Source of the DNA: Dunaliella salina
Taxonomy: Eukaryota; Chlorophyta; Chlorophyceae; Chlamydomonadales; Dunaliellaceae
Assembly (NCBI GenBank): GCA_002284615.2
Contig: MU069942.1
Location: 109,893-120,476 of the forward strand
Length of the DNA: 10,584 nt
Direction of reading: 5' to 3'
Of this stretch, positions 7,900 through 10,584 are shown one piece after another. Each line of letters begins with the position of its first letter. Position 1 is the stretch's first letter. Position numbers and translations under genes: made by a program. The notes below the pieces were generated by a model, which saw nothing but the letters and a program-made list of their open reading frames with translations, ran no database searches and had not been told where the DNA came from.

Positions 7900-8500
7900 C
7901 TATCCGGTCAGTACCTCATTGCTTTGGAAATCCTTGGGCATGAAGGGCTTCACGATCTTCTTTACGACAGCTCCATGGTCGTATTTGGCGCTCCAGTTCA
8001 AACTGATCGTATCTCCACCAGTAGGCATGACCTTCTCCATACCAATCAATTTGCATGTGCCAAAGCCATCTCGCACTCCAGCTCCGTTGGGATTAATGGC
8101 CTTGCTCATACCAACGATCAAATCCTTCAACTTGTCATCGAATTTGAAACTAACGTAAATTTCTTCATACTACCGGGCTGCTGCAGCGCATTCCTGGCTC
8201 CACGGCATTTTTTAAACACACACGCAGGGGGCAGGTGCTTGAATGGCTCTCCCATATCTTCCTGCGGAAACACGATACCGTCTTTATTCCCATCTCGTGA
8301 TAACAGATACCAATTCATATCATTTCCACCGGGTGGTGAACCAATGTTTCCTCGCACTACAGGCATCGGCGTGCTAAAATCATAAATCTTGCCTCGCACA
8401 GGGTTTGCATCCTCCATGTAAGTCCGTGGCAAAATAAATTTAAGTTTAGGACCGCGTAAACTTGCAGGGCTGTAATAGGACGGCTTTAATTAAATGCGTA
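7900..8500 (-). pseudogene. Capsid-like gene copy, 5'-truncated and frameshifted (- strand)
   Basis: The frame 8432-8157 includes DANPVRGKIYDF, MPMPVVRG-type and NWYLLSRDGNKDGIVFPQED motifs. After a frameshift near 8155-8165 the gene continues to a stop at 7900 with GMSKAINPNGAG, DGFGTCKLIG and KYDHGAVVKKIVKPFMPK. The same motifs in the same order occur in the + strand copy. In-frame sequence extends upstream to about 8490, but similarity to the other copy fades before 8432, so the 5' half is lost. Many alternating hydrophobic segments and the association with a CRESS origin suggest a jelly-roll capsid protein; this is inference, not a database match. Codons differ from the other copy mostly in synonymous-type positions, so the two come from related but distinct viruses or a very old duplication. 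Confidence 0.5.
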
Positions 8501-8548
8501 CAAATGCAATCACAGCTAATTTCACCCGTAGATTTTACGGGTAACGTA

Positions 8549-8570
8549 TAGTATTACCTATAGACAACCT
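8549..8570 (+). other. Half of a Rep-type origin (+ strand)
   Basis: TAGTATTAC (8549-8557) is followed directly by CTATAGACAACCT (8558-8570), the exact complement of the stem arm found at 7649-7661. Together the two halves would make a perfect 13-bp stem. The sequence to the left does not pair, so the viral unit starts at the nonanucleotide. CTTTGAGACCC follows, as it does after the complete origin at 10032-10042. Confidence 0.7.
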
Positions 8571-8760
8571 TTGAGACCCACCTTTGAGATCCTTGAAGAT
8601 GCCGTGCAAATCGAGAATAAAGGCCAAACTGCCCAATTTGAATATTACGGCACGCAAGTTCAGAGTCAGTGCACATGGATGGGTGTTAAGTCTGTGGTAG
8701 CCGACCATATCGGTCTAGACATGGGTGTCGCTATTTTGCGGTTCTGCGTGTATCGACAGA
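8571..8760 (+). pseudogene. Displaced fragment of a capsid-like gene
   Basis: The frame open from just after the half-origin encodes NKGQTAQFEYYGTQVQSQCT followed by a hydrophobic segment (GVAILRFCVYRQ). KGQTAQFEYYGTQ resembles KGHTARCKIYGTQ encoded 250 bases later in the same frame. The two DNA segments (8613-8660 and 8867-8912) are visibly related, so part of the gene is present twice. I take this as a fragment of another capsid copy, placed before the start of the main one, but it could be a genuine N-terminal domain. Confidence 0.35.
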
Positions 8761-8780
8761 GCAACACGTACGCTAGGAAG

Positions 8781-9723
8781 ATGTATCCTCGGAAATTGGC
8801 AGGTATGCTTGGCACATATGCCGGGAAAGTCAATATGAGTGTGAAGCCACGCAAGCCCAACAAATACGAGAAGAAAGGCCATACCGCTCGATGCAAAATT
8901 TATGGAACGCAAAGTCACTCGGCGATTACAGTGTAGTTAGCACGAGTGCGGTGTCAACATTTGCAGCCTTTTTTAGGGACAGTGTGTTCAACGATGCCTT
9001 TTCGCTGGTGATTTTATTCAATCCAAAGAACAAAGATGGCATTTGTGGGGATATCAACTCCAAGAATACAATTATGGCGCGAGCACAGACAACAAAAGGT
9101 GGTTACCCGAACAAAAGATCGAGGACATGTATGTGAAGGTGTTCAGCAAAGTTCGATTTAATGTGCAAAATATTACGGAAGCTGATGCGGGAGCCACTGG
9201 CAATCCGTTGGACAAGAATCGTGTTGACGCTAATCCAGTACGTGGAAAGTTGTATCATATGAGTATGCCGATGCCTGTCGTACGCGCTGATATCGGTGGA
9301 CCTGGATCAACAGCGAACAACACGAACTGGTATTTGCTTGCACGTGATGCGAATAAGGATGGGATTATATTTCCGCAGGAAGATATGGGAAAAGCATTCA
9401 AGCATCCGCCCCCCGCGAGTCATTTTAAGCAATGTAAGGGATCCGGTAATGTGTACATGCAGCCTGGTTAGATGAAATCGTTTAGTTTGATTATCGGAAT
9501 GAGCAAAGCAATTAATCCGACATCGCATGGCCAAAAAGATGGGTTTGGAACATGTAACATAATTGGACTGGAGAAGATCATGCGCACAGGAGGAGATATA
9601 ATTACGTTGAATTGAAGTGCACAATACGATCACGGAGCAGTCGTGGAGAAGATCGTAAAACCGTTCATGCCCAAGAATTTTCGTACAAATGAACCCATAG
9701 AATTAAGGAGAAAAGTTTTTTGA
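8781..9723 (+). pseudogene. Capsid-like gene copy, near full length, broken (+ strand)
   Basis: The ATG at 8781 opens a strongly basic N-terminus (MYPRK, KPRKPNKYEKKG), as in capsid proteins that bind genomic ssDNA. The frame shifts near 8910-8936 and again near 9045-9060. It then runs through VRFNVQNITEADAG, DANPVRGKLYHM and NWYLLARDANKDGIIFPQED to a TAG at 9469. Similarity continues in frame past that stop, and past a TGA at 9613 where the other copy has Trp, to a TGA at 9721. Two frameshifts and two internal stops make it a pseudogene. It starts about 225 bases after the half-origin and reads away from it. The family is inferred from context and composition. Confidence 0.5.
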
Positions 9724-9769
9724 AAAGTGTTTCGAAAAATCTTGAAAAACAAATAGAAAAGGAGGTTTT

Positions 9770-9783
9770 GGGGGTACGCCCCC
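9770..9783 (+). terminator. GC hairpin after capsid-like gene (+ strand unit)
   Basis: GGGGG-TACG-CCCCC, a 5-bp G:C stem with a tetraloop, lies about 47 bases after the final stop. It is the counterpart of the hairpin at 7819-7833 in the - strand unit. Confidence 0.4.
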
Positions 9784-9790
9784 CACAAAT

Positions 9791-9873
9791 GAGCGAAGGC
9801 GAGACGGGTAGGGCCCCCGTCAAGTCCAAAGCGATAACGCAAGTGCAACGCGCAAGCAAAGGCCGACCGGCCG
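9791..9873. repeat. Right arm of inverted repeat flanking the viral copies
   Basis: GAGCGAAGGCGAGACGGG, TAGGGCCCCCGTC and AGCAAAGGCCGACCGGCCG match the reverse complement of 7710-7792. In each unit the arm lies between the GC hairpin and the origin, so it is homologous viral 3' noncoding sequence rather than a transposon terminus. Confidence 0.75.
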
Positions 9874-9980
9874 CTCATTGTTGAAAGCACGCCGAAGGCG
9901 CCTGCGATGAAAACCCGTCGGAGGCTTGCCGAAGGCGGTCAAGGAACTTGAGTAGAGTCGCGTCGAAGACGCATAAAGAA

Positions 9981-10019
9981 AAGTGGCCTATAGGTGTAGT
10001 ATTACTCTATAGGTCACTT
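9981..10019 (+). other. Complete CRESS-type rolling-circle origin
   Basis: Stem AAGTGGCCTATAG (9981-9993) pairs with CTATAGGTCACTT (10007-10019): 12 Watson-Crick pairs and one G-T. The 13-base loop holds TAGTATTAC (9997-10005), the nonanucleotide of circovirus-like origins, which Rep nicks before the final AC. The arms differ from those of the half-origins (AGGTTGTCTATAG), so two related viral lineages are present. The TATAGG-type bases within and beside the stem (also 10112-10117 and 10274-10279) could be part of Rep-recognition repeats. Confidence 0.85.
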
Positions 10020-10043
10020 GATACCCAAACTTTGAGACCCTCA

Positions 10044-10206
10044 ATGCCGACATTCAATGCGCGACATATGTGCATTACATATTATCCGTACGAACTCCCC
10101 GTCGTCCCTCACCTATAGGCCAATTCGGAACAAAGGACTTTGGAACAAATGTCTCATAGGCCTACGAGCAGGAACACTGACTGGCTGTTGCAATACGGTA
10201 TGCCCT
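10044..10206 (+). pseudogene. Possible Rep N-terminal fragment
   Basis: An ATG 25 bases after the origin stem opens MPTFNARHMCITYYPYE. The ARHMCITYY part has the hydrophobic/aromatic-Thr pattern of the first rolling-circle motif of HUH Rep proteins. A stop follows at 10101-10115 (PHL then TAG), but the frame continues with NTDWLLQYGM, which could be the strand before motif II. The His-rich motif II itself, the catalytic Tyr and the helicase are absent, because telomere-like repeats interrupt at 10207. The position directly beside the origin fits a rep gene. Short and broken, so only a suggestion. Confidence 0.25.
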
Positions 10207-10300
10207 CTAAACCCTAAACCCTAAGCCTGCGCCGAAGGCGCCAAGGGACGTCCATTACGACGCCTTGTCCGTATAGGTACCGAATAGGGTTAGGGTTTAG
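10207..10300. repeat. Inverted pair of telomere-like repeats
   Basis: CTAAACCCTAAACCCTAA (10207-10224) and AGGGTTAGGGTTTAG (10286-10300) are in opposite orientation with a 61-base spacer that holds a GCCGAAGGCG. TTTAGGG is the telomere unit of plants and many green algae. Interstitial telomere repeats may mark double-strand-break repair or an ancient chromosome end. They interrupt the Rep-like fragment. Confidence 0.8.
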
Positions 10301-10416
10301 TAAAGGAATCGCGAATTGTGTGCCGAAAGCGCAAGATTGCTAGAGTCCATAAGGATATCGCGCTAATTTCGGGATATAGCACGTGCTGAAATAGAAGAAA
10401 TATTATTCATTTTTAC

Positions 10417-10526
10417 CTGAGACTTTGAGTTCATAGTACCAACATCATCTGGAAAAGTGTCCACTGCACCCTCTACGAAGGATTTCTGTGCATGAAGGGC
10501 ACCGCTGGATGCCCTGGAGCAATACC
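10417..10526 (-). CDS. Candidate internal exon of a host gene (- strand)
   Basis: Read on the - strand, a good acceptor (CCCCACCTTTCTTCCAG) precedes 10526 and a good donor (TCAG before GTAAAA) follows 10417. Of the three frames only one is open across the 110 bases (36 codons plus two bases, ending in phase 0); it encodes ALHAQKSFVEGAVDTFPDDV. No domain is recognised. A second acceptor-like tract (TTCTTCTATTTCAG) lies only 31 bases past the donor, too close for a normal intron. The orientation is opposite to the Pro-rich gene, so a different gene lies to the right of the viral insert. Confidence 0.35.
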
Positions 10527-10584
10527 CTGGAAGAAAGGTGGGGCTGTGCAGCCACACAGCCGCAGCCACACAGTGCCTCTCACA

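Larger units (their letters stand above)
9891..10331. repeat. Dispersed GCCGAAGGCG semi-palindromes
   Basis: Exact GCCGAAGGCG occurs at 9891, 9928 and 10231, with near copies GCGAAGGCG (9793), GTCGAAGACG (9963) and GCCGAAAGCG (10322). Each can form a small GCC/GGC or similar hairpin. They are absent from the host-like part of the window. They could be Rep-binding or packaging signals, or simple spreading hairpins. Confidence 0.7.
7638..10350. mobile_element. Endogenous CRESS-type ssDNA virus insertion, composite and decayed
   Basis: The parts are one complete origin hairpin with a TAGTATTAC loop (9981-10019), half-origins at 7638-7661 (-) and 8549-8570 (+), two capsid-like pseudogenes head-to-head, homologous 3' noncoding regions forming an inverted repeat, and a possible Rep fragment. 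Known CRESS viruses start rolling-circle replication by Rep nicking inside the nonanucleotide, and integration often breaks there; breaks at that point are seen here. The unit from nonanucleotide to nonanucleotide on the + strand is 1448 bp. The right limit is uncertain, between about 10300 and 10410. Codon and motif style (GCCGAAGGCG, GGGCCC) differ from the flanks. Alternatives are an organellar fragment or a different circular replicon. All genes are broken. Confidence 0.65.

Noticed and set aside
9613..9615. TGA where the other capsid-like copy has Trp, suggesting a code with UGA as Trp
   Set aside because: The same copy also has an internal TAG and two frameshifts, so plain pseudogene decay explains it better.
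7710..9873. Inverted repeats read as terminal repeats of a DNA transposon
   Set aside because: Each arm sits inside a viral unit between the capsid-like gene and the origin, with sequence homology continuing on both sides; no target duplication is seen at the arm ends.

Overview
This window looks like nuclear DNA of a eukaryote, most likely a green alga (a prasinophyte-like lineage is my guess, not shown). The reasons are short GT-AG introns with consistent reading phases, a Ser/Pro-rich cell-wall-type protein fused to Cys-rich modules, TTTAGGG-type telomere motifs, and many micro- and minisatellites. There are no bacterial operons, ribosome binding sites, tRNA or rRNA genes.

Layout. 1-400 is a decayed ~100-bp tandem repeat. 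400-1420 has no gene I can support. A TATA-like box lies at 1421 and a small MITE-like element at 1588-1712. From 1880 to 7440 I can chain eleven exons on the + strand into one open reading frame by matching splice sites and intron phases. The encoded protein has an unrecognised N-terminal part, a Gly/Ser-rich acidic linker, a long Pro-rich stalk (4900-5650), and two tandem Cys-rich modules, each opening with Cys-Pro-Cys and closing with Pro-Gly-Gly. The gene is incomplete at both ends. Its introns carry two different 44-bp minisatellites, a 38-bp minisatellite, an (AC)41 tract and a series of duplicated 3' splice sites.

The most interesting part is 7638 to about 10350. I read it as an endogenous circular ssDNA (CRESS-type) virus insertion, or several nested ones. 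It contains a complete Rep-type origin: a 13-bp stem with the nonanucleotide TAGTATTAC in the loop (9981-10019). Two half-origins are broken at or next to the nonanucleotide (7638-7661 and 8549-8570). Two diverged, broken copies of one capsid-like gene lie head-to-head (- strand 7900-8500, + strand 8571-9723). Both are followed by the same kind of GC hairpin and an 83-bp sequence that forms an inverted repeat between the copies. A possible fragment of a Rep N-terminus follows the complete origin and ends at telomere-like repeats (10207-10300). Every viral-like gene is disrupted, so this is a fossil.

The last 170 bases return to host-like sequence, with a credible exon on the - strand (10417-10526). 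The viral insert therefore lies between a + strand gene and a - strand gene, inside or at the edge of introns. All assignments come from reading the sequence; no database search was possible.
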